The position numbers and the translations under genes were made by a program. Shown one piece after another: positions 45,500 to 57,073 of a DNA stretch of 64,000 bases. Origin of the DNA: Spinellus fusiger (Eukaryota > Mucoromycota > Mucoromycetes > Mucorales > Phycomycetaceae); NCBI GenBank assembly GCA_025094145.1, contig JALLLS010000099.1, positions 49,231-113,230 of the forward strand, written 5' to 3'. The notes below the pieces were generated by a model. The model was given only the letters and a program-made list of their open reading frames with translations. It ran no database searches and had not been told where the DNA came from. Every line of letters starts with the position of its first letter. Position 1 is the stretch's first letter.

Positions 45500-46069
45500 A
45501 TTCAGACAAGTAGAAAATAACAAGACTGAACAAAGATAATTTTTATTAAGTGAAGAGTGGTTTATTATTTACACTTTTTGTGGGTGCTTATCCTTCAGTG
45601 GCATTCTACCTTTTGGTAGTTAATGATTAGTCCATGGCATAGCTTATTGATAAATGCAACCATATGGTTGGTGTAGATGATTTATCCTATGGTAGTTTAC
45701 ATAGGTGTAGCTTTATGGTTGGTGTAGGTGTTCTACCTAATGGTAGACTACATGTTGGAGCCTTATGGCTGGTTCATTGAATAAGCACACCATTATAGAG
45801 CCATCTATTATGTCTTCACTTTTAATTGCCTTTGATAGGTCTTATTTAATCCACTAAGGATTTATAGATGAAGACAGCTCATTAAGTGTCCAATAATAAT
45901 TTGAGCTTAGAAGGTTGATTTGTAGTTACAACCAATCAGTGAGATGATACAGAGATGTACTATGTTACTTGTGTGCACTCAAGCTTTCATAGAGTATTCT
46001 GAATGTCACAGCATACTACTCATGTTGACCAGTTCATAAAGAATCTTTGGATTGAAGTTGGAACACAAC
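45500..46069 (-). repeat. LTR-1 solo LTR (minus)
   Basis: Begins attattcagacaagtagaaa at 45498 and ends gttggaacacaaca at 46069; very similar to 29607-30162. It borders the right arm of the palindrome directly. Confidence 0.75.
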
Positions 46070-46660
46070 AATACTCTATAAAAGCTTGAGTGCACACAAG
46101 TAACATAGTACATCTCTGTATCATCTCACTGATTGGTTGTAACCACAAATCACCTTCTAAAGCTCAGTGTACTATTGGACACTTAACAAGAGCCATCTTC
46201 ATTAATAATTATAACAGAACAATATTGACCTATCAGAGTCAATTGAGTAAAGACTCATAATAATTAATGGTTTCAATAATGGAGTGCTTATCCCAGGAAC
46301 CAACCATAGGGTTGAATATAATAATACTACAACTAAGTAAAACATATGAGCCAACCATAAGGTGGCAGTTATTAATACTACCATAAGGTAGCAATATAGA
46401 CACTGACCATAAGGTCAAAGAGAGTGAATTCTACCATAAGGTAGAATGTCCCCACCAACCATTTAGTTGTAATTGTGAAGCAGCCATAAGGTTGACTATC
46501 ATAACTACCATAAGGTAGAATAGATTATCCTACCATAAGGTAGAAGCCACTGAAGGATAAGCACCCACCAAAAGTATAAATAGTGAGCCTTTCTTTACTC
46601 AATAAAAGTTATCTTTGTTCAGTCTTGTTAATCTACCTGTCCAAACAATCTCAACTCAAA
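46070..46660 (+). repeat. LTR-1 solo LTR (plus), 5'-truncated
   Basis: Joined back-to-back with the previous copy. Carries the accataaggt cluster (46302-46550), tataaatag near 46577 and aataaaagtt near 46602, ending near gtccaaacaatctca. Confidence 0.75.
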
Positions 46661-46693
46661 CTGGATCATGAAATGACAAGATGACAGTTTCCC

Positions 46694-46918
46694 TTATTGC
46701 AGTGCTTCCAGGCGTTTCTGCACACTCTGCTTGTGTTGTTCTCCAGGAATTCCATAATTCTCAAGAAGAGCTGGTTTCAGAGTTTCCCAGTCATTGGCTA
46801 ACGGGGTATGGTCCACCCACTCAGCCAATTCACCTGACAGGTAGCTAGAGATATGTAATGCCTTCTGGCTATCAGCAATGCCTAGGTGCTTACAATTCAA
46901 TTCTCTTGGATGGGCCAA
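46694..46918 (-). pseudogene. Gag-like fragment of an LTR retrotransposon
   Basis: A 74-codon frame with HISSYLSGELAEWVDHTPLA and WETLKPALLENYGIPGEQHK, a spacing typical of Ty3/gypsy capsid domains (Y-x-L...W...L...F/Y). It lies 34 bp beyond the end of LTR-1 but on the opposite strand, so it need not belong to that LTR. Only the fragment is visible. Confidence 0.45.
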
Positions 46919-47521
46919 CTGTTAACACTTTTAGATGGGTTGTATGGTGCACAGATAGACAAATTTCCAAGTCTATTCTCTAGGAGGATTTGTTGCAGCA
47001 GACTAGTCATCATAGTGACTTTGGAAGTTTCTTCTGTGAGATTTGCCATTGTGATAGAGGAATTATTTGTGGGGTAAGAGTTTTAAAATGGAGTGATAAA
47101 CACTGATAGAGAGAAAACATAGGGATTAGATAGTATGGGCATGGGGAAAGAGCAGCTTCTCTACCATAAAATGATCTTGAGTAGTACCAAAAGAGGAAGC
47201 CTTTGATTGGCCAAAAATATAGAAGAGGGAAAGGTGGAGGAAGAAAAAGATAATCTTTATTAGAAGTCTTTTCTAGCAGTATTTATACTATTTGACTTTA
47301 TTACAAATATGAAAGTATTTGATCCCTGGCATATTAATATACTAGAAATCCTTCCTATGTTTTTGGAAGAGATTGCTTTTGTAATTTTATATAGACTAAT
47401 GTAGCAGATAGAAATAGTATAAGCTATCAATCTATTAGATAGAAGAAAGCTTTGCAAAATATATTTCTTATATTACAAACACACCTTTTGTTTCTGATTT
47501 TTTGAACAATATAATAAGAGA
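46919..47521. other. Unassigned repeat-like DNA
   Basis: No gene. Open frames are short and AT-driven. Confidence 0.45.
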
Positions 47522-48845
47522 TTATTGTTTGCCCTCAGACAACATGTCCATATTAGTACTCCTAATTGGACGTTTATCAGACCAAAATCTTCTGGAAGAG
47601 ATAGGGCAACGTCTGCCTGGCAGAGCTGAACAATGTCTACTCGGAGAGACAGAACAAGTGTCTTGAGGGGAAGAGATGGGTGGAGCATCTGGAAAGATGT
47701 CTGACAGTTTGGTAGGCTCCTTGGCAACCAAAACAGCTGTAGGATTGGCAGCAGAAGGACCAGTTTCCTTCATGGGATGGGTGGGAACAGTGCCTGAAAC
47801 CTCCTCAGGTTTCTCAGAAGTGGCAGGATTCTTCAAAAGAAGAGAGACAGGATTAGCAATCACTCAATCCTTGGAAAGATTGGCAGCAGTCTTTCTGTGA
47901 CTCTTTGATGTGTCTGCCTCAGTGGCAGGGAGACGAGTGCAGTTGCCCTGGAGATGTCCAACCTCTCTACAAGAGTAACAAGTCTGGGTCTCTTTTGGAC
48001 GTATGGGACACTTATCCACATCATGGCCCATTGCCTTACAGTATTGACAATGGGCTCCCATCTTTGTCTATGTAGCCAAAAAGGTATTTTCAGCATTGAA
48101 GGCTACTTTGTAGGTCAATGGCTGAAGAGTATGGTTGTGGTTGGGTAGGCATTCAAGGTACGCATGGCCATTACCATGGAACCACTTTCGTTCTTCATAG
48201 ACAACCACTTCTTTGACAGTGCCAAATTTAATTAAGCAGGCCCTTAGACCTGTGTTAATTTCTTCATAAGACATGAAGGGAAGTCCAATAATGTTGAGGC
48301 GCAACAGCATTTCTTGGGAAGAGATAGCAGGGGACACAAAGAGAACGAAATCAGATACATTAATGTCTTCCTTACAGGTTTGCACTCAAGCAGCCTTGGT
48401 GGCAAAGTGAAACTCAAAAGTAGCTACTCCTTCCTCGTCCTTATGACTGGATTCAAAGCAAACGTTGGAAGGGAAGCAATCTTGCATGGTGTCTAAAAAC
48501 TCGTTGATGTATTGTGCATTATTAGCAGGAAGACTGTAAAAGACAGAGTGGCGAGGGGTGCCCTGAGCTCACACATAGGGCAAAAGATTTTCATTGTTAC
48601 TGCCAAGAACAATCTCGGTACGAGTGGGAATGGTGCAGCTAAGAAACCCTTTCATTGCGGCTCTAGAGAAATCTAGCTTTGTTCCCAAAGCAACAGAGAC
48701 AGAGTTGGTCTTTGCAGGTGTTGTATTTGTGTTCTCCGAGGTTGGTGAAGTAGATCTCGAAGTTTGTTGGTTTTTATTGCCTAATGGAGGGTCCCTAGGG
48801 GGGTCTCCGGAGTTAAATGGGAAAGAACCATGTGTAGAAATATGT
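47522..48845 (-). pseudogene. Retroelement ORF1/gag with RRM-like domain and two CCHC knuckles
   Basis: A single minus-strand frame is interrupted by several stops. From the 5' side: a Ser/Thr-rich start (PPLGNKNQQTSRSTSPTSEN), a domain with NVCFESSHKDEEGVATFEFH, an RRM-like segment (RLNIIGLPFMSYEEINTGLR and FGTVKEVVVYEERKWFHG), then CQYCKAMGHDVDKC and CYSCREVGHLQGNC knuckles and a Ser/Pro tail. This is the usual layout of a nucleic-acid-binding ORF1 in fungal LINEs. Several stops look like TGG changed to TGA. No endonuclease or RT follows downstream, so the copy is truncated. Confidence 0.65.
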
Positions 48846-48861
48846 TAATGAGGATTAAATA

Positions 48862-50225
48862 CAGTCCTATGTAATAAGTAACTAGACAAAAGATAAATTT
48901 CTATTTTTTATTCTTCAAAAATAAAATAAAGGTCTTTTCTCTTCTTTTATAACTTATTCAAAAAATGACTTTAAGCAATGAAAATCAGTCAACTCTTAGC
49001 CAAAAACATGAAGATAGTTCCACCAAAAGAAGAAAGGATGATATATTTATTAGAGGTCCAATCATAGGACAATGGAAAAGACATGCTACTTATTAAAAGG
49101 CTGCTGACAATCTTGACATCCTAAAGAGCACAGTGGGAAATATCGTTCTATTGTATAAAAACAAAGGCAAAATTCAACTCAAAATACGTATAGGAAGACC
49201 TGAAAAGGCGTCATCTACTTCAAAACTGGCAATCATCTTGTCTATTCGTAGAAACCCTATACAAATAATTGCATATCATTTAAAAAATAATGATGCAGGC
49301 GTGGATGTTTGCCGTAGCACATTTTTAAAATACATGAATAAATTTGGGGTTTTTTTATGCTCACCATCAAAAATACCTTATATGACACTTACTCACAAGC
49401 AAAGACGATTGGAATGGTGTAAAAACAAGGTTGATTGGCCAGTGGAGAGGTGGAGAAACATCGTTTGGTCCGATGAGTCCCATTTTACAGTTGTGGGCAA
49501 TGATAAAGGGACTAAAGTGATCAGGGTTAAAGGTGAAAGGTATGAGGAGTGTCATACACAACAAACATACAAGTATGGCAATGGCTCAGTCATGGTGTAG
49601 GGTTGCTTTTGGTGCAGAGGGTTAGGACCTCTTGTTCTCTTGGAGGGATCAGTTAATCAATATAGGTATGTCAATGTAATTACTAAATACTTTTTTCCCT
49701 GGTTTCAAAAATTGAAATAAGGCCTCAATGAGACCATTCTCTTCCAAGAAGACGGTTCTCCTTACCACAAAGGAGCATATAGTAGATTGTACAAACAAGA
49801 GAGATGTAGGATTGAAAGTTTTGATTTTTGGCCTACACAAAGTCCAGATATTAACCCAATTGAGCATGTCAGGGCTTATCTTGAAAGGAAGATTGAGCCA
49901 CGTTGAACAAGCATAACCAATACAAAACAGCTTGAACAATGCTTGCGTAGTAAATGGGAGAAGATTCCAAATGAGTTTATGGAAAATATAGTCGATAGTA
50001 TGCCAAGGAGGTGCTTTGCTGTGATGAAGAATAAAGGCTTTGCTACAAAATATTAAGTAATATCTTTATAATAAAAATGTAGATAATCATCTAAAGATCA
50101 ACTTTTCCAAATCTTGTGTTATTCCATGAACCTTTTATTATAAACATCTTAGACTGATAGATATGCCTTTAATTTTCAAAAAAAAAAAATTGATTTTTTA
50201 TTTAGTCACTTATTACATGGGACTG
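48862..50225 (+). mobile_element. Tc1-like transposon of a second family, inactive
   Basis: TIRs: cagtcctatgtaataagt (48862) and its near mirror acttattacatgggactg ending 50225, with TA on both flanks. The transposase frame begins at 48965 and ends FATKY at 50056. It has a HTH region (NLDILKSTVGNIVLLYKN), first Asp in NIVWSDESHFTV, second in ILFQEDGSPYHKGAY and Glu in SPDINPIEHVRAYL. Stops interrupt it at 49094, 49598, 49718 and 49903. Another piece of this family is at 58460-58745. Confidence 0.85.
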
Positions 50226-50527
50226 TATACTTTTTCAATGTATTTGTAGTAGACTCTGGAGCCAGTAGTTTTAAAACATTCATATTAAAGTTTATTAAAA
50301 GTGGTATGAATAATTTCATTTTTATTTATACCCATTAAATAATGCATATGCATTGAAAAATAGATATTTAGCATATTATAAATTTAAGAAAAGTAAAAAT
50401 TAGAAAGAAAAAGGTCGTGTCAAGGTAGATTCCATTATTTGCTAGATTTATCTGCTACTATATTGGGTATTTGAATAGTAAGACTACAGAAGGTTTTTTC
50501 TTCTGTTTATAGGGTTTCTAATTGTAA

Positions 50528-52215
50528 TTAGTTTCCACCGACACCCTATAGACACATTTAAATAAGCAAAAATTAACAGTTGTTCAAGAAACAGAAATGT
50601 TACCTTGTGGTTGAATGCAAACCACCAGATAAGAATGGCAATAACTACACAGAGAATAATAAAAATGACAAAACAACACCATTTTTTCTTTGTGGAGTAG
50701 ATTAGTGTACATTATCATCAACACTACTGGTCTACTATACTTACAGCACGAGTTGCTTTAGCCTTCTTGATAGCAGAGTCAATATGCTTTACACCTTGTT
50801 CCATATCATTGGCGGTCGATTCAGCATTATTCTCAATAGTATCAATGACATGTCCTTGGTTCTCAACCAACATTTGCATATCCATGAACAATTGTTGAAG
50901 TTCCTAAAGCAGTACAAGTTAGTTTGTTAGTTAATTTCGTATTATTATTTAAACGTAAATATCCTACAATAATAGTCTTCTCAATCTTTTTAATATCATC
51001 GTGGCGTGATTGAACTTCATTAATCACAGCACGCGCTTGACCGCTACGACTAGATTGCATAAGCTATAATAAAATGGCTTAGTGAATGATCTCATGACAC
51101 AATGAAGGGATTATTTACACTTTGAGCAAAAATACTATTCTGCTTGTCAGATTCGATAACTGCATCAATCTCTTCATCAGTAACATCAGGTCTAACTATA
51201 AAAATAAGTGTGTAAGATACATCGTACGAGAACATGTGATGTTAAGCAAGATTACCAATTCTAATTTGTCTCTCAACACGCTGACGATACTTTTGAGAGT
51301 ATGTGCGCTCGACATCTTGGTAACGTTGGATTATGTTCACAAAGTCTTTTTTTAATCGCTCAACCTAAAAAGTATTTTCAAAGTTAAAGGTTACATTATT
51401 TTATAATTGAAGTCTACCTGAGCTTTTCGAATATTAAGATCTGAGCCTTTCTTTAGCTTTAAATTGCTCTGCTCCATAGCTATTTTCATATTATTAGCAT
51501 AAACAAATGCATTTTCTTCTTGTGATGAGTCTACCTTTGATTCTATTTTTTATAGCATTGTTTTGTCGGGAAGTGTCGGCAACAAATTGCTCCAGTTGTT
51601 GTGAACTTTTTGCAGATTGAGATTCGTTAATACTGTCAAGAGAAGCACTGTGGAGCTCTCCAATAACATTGATATTGTGGCTGACATCCTTAATTGCTCC
51701 TGTCAAAGCATCTACCTTTAAAAGCACTTATAAGATGAATTATGAAAGAAAGAATTCAGTTACTGCTAATCTTCACCTCCAATAGATAACCTTCAGTAGT
51801 GGCTAAGTCGACTGGAGATGAGTGCGTCTGTTGTCTGGTTTTCATTTCGAAAGATTGTGTCTGATGAGCCTGATGATTTATATCAGTGGATAATCTCGAT
51901 TCTTCAGATTCTTCTTTTATTTTACGGCCACTAGGCGAAGCTTGGGGTGAAGATGAACGATAGCCGTCTGGAATGCGAGCTGGACCAAATCCCTCATTGC
52001 TTTAGTGAGAAAGTATGAGCATTCAACAACTGATGACTATTTATGCATTATACCTATCAGAGACGTTCTAAATGTCATAGATTGAGATACATTAGCTGTT
52101 AAGAACTAACTACATGTATTTATCGACTAGCATAGAAATAACAATGAGTAAAACAGTTTACCCTTAGTTCAGCCATACGATCTCGAGTGGCTGAGAAGCG
52201 TGAAATCTGGTTCAT
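50528..52215 (-). CDS. Syntaxin-type Qa-SNARE (Sso1-like plasma-membrane t-SNARE)
   Basis: Eleven exons on the minus strand: 52215-52162, 52067-52054, 51999-51777, 51715-51535, 51479-51418, 51364-51256, 51195-51119, 51063-50968, 50903-50745, 50687-50604 and 50545-50528. All phases agree and give 358 residues. After a disordered Ser-rich N terminus comes the Habc three-helix region (QLEQFVADTSRQNNAIKNRI, DFVNIIQRYQDVERTYSQKY, VERQIRIVRPDVTDEEIDAV). The SNARE motif runs from about SSRSGQARAVINEVQSRHDD to AESTANDMEQGVKHIDSAIK, with the zero-layer Gln in MLVENQGHVIDTIE. A C-terminal anchor follows (CCFVIFIILCVVIAILIWWF), then a short lumenal tail. Qa-SNAREs drive exocytic vesicle fusion with SNAP-25 and synaptobrevin homologues. 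Exon 2 has only 14 nt. This is the only intact host gene between 14 and 64 kb. Confidence 0.93.
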
Positions 52216-53744
52216 TGCAAAGATAGTTAAATAGGTTTAAAAGTAAAAGGTTGGCTACAGTGAGTTCAGACGACTATACTAATTGTGTGCAAAAAAAAAG
52301 CAAAGTGGCTATTTTTGGGGGAAGAGAGGAGAAGGAAAGGAAAGAGGAGGAGAGCGGCGATAGGCCTAATGAAGATACCTAATGCAGGTGTTTATCCTTT
52401 AAAAAGAAAACATTTGAAGTTCCGAATATAAATACTAAAATAGAGTGTGATCAACGTAGTAACAGTTAAGATGATTACATTTTATTGACTGAATTTGATT
52501 TTCCTTGTTTTATCTTATTCATAGAGGAAAATATAGAATAAGGCATTGTTTTCTAATGATCATATACTATCATGGTATAAGATCAAATAAATAGAAGGCA
52601 CAACTACAAAACAACAGATAAAGATTCAAATAGTATAAAGTGTGCAATCCTATGAAAGGTTAGCTTTTGCAATCACCACAGCTCAGATAGTTCAGTATTT
52701 CCACTTCTTCAACTCCGCCAGTGTTTGTCATGTACATTCCCATAACCGATGTGAGAAAAGAACACAACTTACATAGGCAAGATATCAAGGTGGATTATGT
52801 CAAAGAGTTTGGGTTATCTGTTCTTATATCAATTAAAAAAAGGAAGAAAAAAAATGCACAGACATTCTTCAGCGAAAAAAAATCAAATAGGGATTTAATG
52901 AAACCCCAGTTGGGTTGTTAGTGTGTAGCAATACGGTTGATAAATAGCAATGTTTACATAGCTTTAAAATCAGTCATTTCTATGCAGCTACCAATGTTTT
53001 TAATGTCATATTCTAGTTATTTTGAAAAATTCGCTTTCAAGAAAAAAAGGATTAAAGTCTATGTTTAGCTCATGATGTGTTTTAAAGAAGAATACAGAGA
53101 GTAGCATCAATAATACATGAACCAAGGATAAAAAATAGTGAAGATAAAACATATCATATACTATTTTGCTGATTATTAGAAAAGTGTATTCTTAATAAGA
53201 TAAAGATATTTGTATATTTATTAAACTATTAGCTCCATGTCTCACTACTCGAAGTAACATTTTTATATGTATTCTTTATTCATACTTTCTGTTTTTCAAA
53301 TATAATCCAAATTCATTTGCTACATTTTGAGAGAAAGAAAAAGATTTATAGATATAGATATAGATATAGATATATCACTCTATCTATCTAAAGACACACC
53401 TTCTATAAACATTGGTAGGCGTAATAGTATACATTTAATATAATATAATATAATAAAATATCGTATTACTATGTCAATGTCCCATTAAAGCATATACGTT
53501 TGCCAGAAAATATACTCGGTATCAATCAACTGATATATATATCAGCTGGCGTCAGCCTAATTTCTTGAAATACCTGTATCTTACAAATAACTTAAGATAC
53601 AAATAACACAGAATTGCTAAAGTGAAAATGTTGTATATTGTCAATACTCATGTTTCCTTTAAATATACAATAAATTTCTAGTAACTTAAACTGACTAATT
53701 AACTTTATGAACCTCACACAAGACTTATACAATAAAAAAGCAAT
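52216..53744. other. Intergenic region upstream of the syntaxin gene
   Basis: AT-rich, with a (gatata)n tract near 53349-53372 and TAATA repeats near 53439-53460. The open frame at 52721-52921 has no recognised domain. Promoter elements are not obvious; a G/A-rich stretch at 52317-52352 lies about 100-140 bp upstream of the start. Confidence 0.5.
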
Positions 53745-54828
53745 AGCCATGCATACACAGTGAAAAAATAATAAGAAAAATAGATGCTTCAAGGCTAAAA
53801 GAAGCACTGGACATAAGCCTGTTCTTAATGAGAGGGACGAGAGAGAGGTTATATGCGAAGTGATGAGGGATTGATTTTAAACAATAGAGCAGCTTCGTAG
53901 GCAAATGACCACCCAGGTATTCAAGAACACTTTCAGAAGGATGATGAAGATTAGCCTGTCTTCTTATATAATGATAAAGAAACCTCCTCTTACTAAGAAA
54001 CATAATAAGTTGAGGCTTGCTTGGCCCAAGGCATACTTTCTCTTGACAAAAGAAGACTAGAAGACAGACATCTTGTCCAATCAGTCAAAATACCAGTTAA
54101 TGAGGACCAACAACCGTACCATAGTGTTTAAAAAATAAAAGGGGCTTCTTCCAAAGAATTTGAATCCAAAGAAGAATTTGGTGGTATTAGTGTGATAGTG
54201 TGAAGTTCTTTCTCTGGTAAAGGTGCTGGAATATTAGCGCCTTTAAAATACAGTATCAACAGTAAAAACATACATTGAGATCTTAAAAGAGAGTTACTAC
54301 ACAGAGATGGCCCACATTAATACATTTAATCCAGAAGTTGACTATGTAATTCAAAAAAACAATGTTTTGTCATAAGGATCCAGGTTATGGAAAGGAAATA
54401 AGTGCATTGTCTTTATCGATGGGTGGCCCTCACAAAGCCATGATTTGAACCCAATAGAGAATCCATGGAAGGAACTTGATAAAGCTATCAGAAAAAGGAT
54501 GACACCAAGAAGTAGTATTCAAAATTTAAAGACTGTATTACTGGAAGAGCAAAAGGTAATTCCCAAGGATACTACAGACAGCCCCATTTCGAGCATGCAC
54601 TGGGAATGCAAGGCTGTTATAGAAGTAAAGAGTGGCCACATCAAATATTGAAGGGTTTCACTCAATAAACTTATATTCATTATTCTATTGACCTTCTTTA
54701 TATTCCATCCAATTATGAAGTCTCTACTATGTGTTTAATGTATGTTTTTATCATAAAGAATGAATATTTCTCGATACAAGAAGTATATCAGAATCTAAGA
54801 AATATTAAGAGATTTCTTTCTCACAGTA
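53745..54828 (+). pseudogene. Tc1-like transposon, copy 4, heavily decayed
   Basis: The DNA follows copies 1-3 from the HTH end (agatgcttcaaggctaaaag) through the core to the C terminus (54445-54651: NPIENPWKELDKAIRKRMTP to EVKSGHIKY). At the amber site of copies 1 and 3 it has an Asn-Glu-Arg run (CTTAATGAGAGG). Many stops and indels; terminal repeats barely recognisable. Confidence 0.75.
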
Positions 54829-55269
54829 AATGTATAATAATATACTGCTTTTTTGATTAATCTCTTGTCTAAGTTTGAATACTGCTCAGGTCTTTTTATT
54901 CTTTTTACACATTGGCCTAGTGTACACTTTAGCACAGTCGTGTGGTTGTAAATTACTTTATCAATTTCTTTTGCCATAAATATATTCTTGTGCCAATTTT
55001 TCCAAGATATCATGTAAAGATGTGCAATTATTTTCTTTTAGCCTCAGAGTAGCCATACTTGTTAGTAGAGTTCAGTTTATTATTATTATTTTGAGGTATA
55101 TAAAGTGAGTAGTAAAAATTCTATTACTTTTTACTAATCACTTTTGTATAGTAAAGCGATAACTGTACAAGATAGTTACTTTTTTTTTGGGACGTCGACT
55201 ACTGATAGCCAAAAAAGTGTTCTTTCTTTTCAAACATGTGAAAGGAACTGTATTGTTTGAACACAAAAA
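54829..55269. other. AT-rich gap with an unrecognised minus-strand frame
   Basis: A minus-strand frame at 54795-55013 encodes WHKNIFMAKEIDKVIYNHTT and CVKRIKRPEQYSNLDKRLIK, which looks protein-like but matches nothing I know. It may be a relic of another transposon next to the Fanzor copy. Confidence 0.35.
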
Positions 55270-56250
55270 TCATTCTTGTCTTTTATGATTTTCACGTAAA
55301 CCATGAAGAATATGTCGAAAATCTAAAGCAGCTACCACATCTCTATTCCAAAGACGATGGCAAAGACGATCTCCAGAAGTAGTATCAGTTGTAGCTTTTA
55401 GACATTTCTAATATGAACGGTTTTCTAAAAGGAAAGCAGCTGAAAAACTTGCCTTGAAGCTCCAGTCAGATATTCGAAAGTCTATAGTACACTTTTAAAT
55501 GATTCAAAGGGTTGGCCTTGCAGTCGTAATATATAGATCTTTTTGAGAACTTGTAGTCCGTAGCATATGAATCAAATAAGTTGTGAATCATCTCTATACC
55601 GGATTCAGAAAGAGAATCCCCAGATATATATTCTACCTTTCTTGATGAAACAGTCAACTTGACTTTACGAATTTGGTCTGTGGTTTCCTTTTTAGCAGCA
55701 ATAATTTCTTCTTTACTCTTCTTCATCTCTTTCTCTAACAACTGGCTTTACTTCTTCTTGAACATTAGGTTGAAGAATATGCGGAGCTTATTTCCAAATT
55801 GAAAATTAATGTTGTTAATATAAGCAGCAACCATATTAGTTGTTTCTTATAAAGCTACTTGATGAACATACTTTATGTCTATTAGATTGTATAAACAACA
55901 TTGAAAGTAGTGTTCTCTGTGCTTCAACACCAATTCTTTGTAAACTCTTTCTTTCTCAGCGGCCTTTTCTTTTCCCAGCCTGTAATTAGTTAAAAGAGAT
56001 AGTAAAACTTCTTTAAAAAAGTATCATTGAAAAAGTCTTCTAAAAGAAACCTGGGATTATCTTCCAGTTCATGAATAAAGATGTACTTTAGGAATGAAAA
56101 TGTGTGACACCAGATGATGAACTTTAGATACAAGTTCTTTAAGATGTTAGATGTACTGTGGCTTCCACCCTATGCTAACAATAAAACTCTCGACAACTGA
56201 AATTCTTAAAGGCAGTTCTATGTAGAAATAAAAGAGGAAAAGAGAAAAAT
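55270..56250 (-). pseudogene. Fanzor (eukaryotic TnpB homologue) relic
   Basis: On the minus strand, fragments in several frames follow the order of Mucorales Fanzor proteins as I remember them: GKEKAAEKERVYKELVLKHR, then MVAAYINNINFQFGNKLRIF, a Lys/Glu-rich linker (EKEMKKSKEEIIAAKKETTD), and at the C terminus DTTSGDRLCHRLWNRDVVAA followed by LDFRHILHGLRENHKR. The WNRD(V/M)AAxLNFRHIL block is the second half of the zinc ribbon. Between linker and ribbon the RuvC core is largely missing. Fanzors are RNA-guided DNA endonucleases; this copy is dead (many stops, central deletion). It differs from the 17.3-kb relic, so two Fanzor lineages are present. Confidence 0.65.
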
Positions 56251-56559
56251 GTTACCACATGCTAACTATTTATAAAGTGGACAGTAAAATGTAATAGGAT
56301 TTATTTAAGTGCAGATTTCCGTTTTTTATATTAAACTTTTCTTAATAGTGTTATAACCTCATGAATTCATTAGATAAAGACATAAAACTTTCAATAGATT
56401 CATATAAAAATGTTTATACTACAGAACAGTGGCTCTATGTGTAGTTTATTTAGTAACTACCATGATCACCCTTGGCATGATCACCCACGCTGGCAATGAG
56501 TGAGATTTGTTATTTTTTGATAATTTACCCCACTCTAGTCTACAATAAACTCTACCTTT
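56251..56559. other. AT-rich DNA, nothing recognised
   Basis: No gene or repeat identified by eye. Confidence 0.4.
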
Positions 56560-56830
56560 TGTTTGGTAGAATACACATTTCTGTCCTTCACCAATGACCA
56601 TTTAATTAAGCTTACAGATGCTCAGTTGGACTGGGATCAGGGCTATGTGAGGGACAGTAAAGACCACTCATTGCACCATCAACTACTCTCCAATTGAGCT
56701 ATCTTAATTGTATAGTGTCTAGCACTATTCTCATATATAAAATCACTGATTCCAGGGTTTAGGAGAGAGAGAGATGTGAGTTTATAGCAGTAGACTTCTT
56801 CCAAGACATTCATGTTCAGCACCTTATACA
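56560..56830 (-). pseudogene. Tc1-like transposase C-terminal relic
   Basis: Minus-strand codons include ENSARHYTIKIAQLE and DGAMSGLYCPSHSPDPSPTE, corresponding to the second Asp region (here Glu-Asn-Ser) and the P-x-x-x-P-x-E segment of Tc1 transposases. The catalytic residues are altered. It lies immediately before the multi-HTH ORF, on the opposite strand. Confidence 0.5.
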
Positions 56831-57073
56831 AGGTTGTTGAATGAATCACAGTGCTAGTATCTTTTGCTATATAATTCTGGAGTTCTAATAAAGATGTTCA
56901 TAGTGTTGGATGGTAGAGACATTATAAGAAAATGTTGTTATGGAAAAGGAAAAATAGAGTGTATGCTATGTCTTGGTAGAAATAGTCCGGAATTTGAAAT
57001 GTCCGGGTTTGTATTCTGGTTACTTTATTTACACTGGAGCGTAGTCATATCAATTCCCTACTTTCATTACGTA

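Noticed and set aside
52721..52921. 66-codon ORF upstream of the syntaxin gene
   Set aside because: No family resemblance; surrounding DNA is AT-rich with no gene signals.
56864..57073. N-terminal extension of the HTH-array ORF (MLYNSGVLIK...)
   Set aside because: The stretch is Cys/Trp/hydrophobic and unlike the Lys/Thr-rich leader that follows; the Met at 57074 is a better start.
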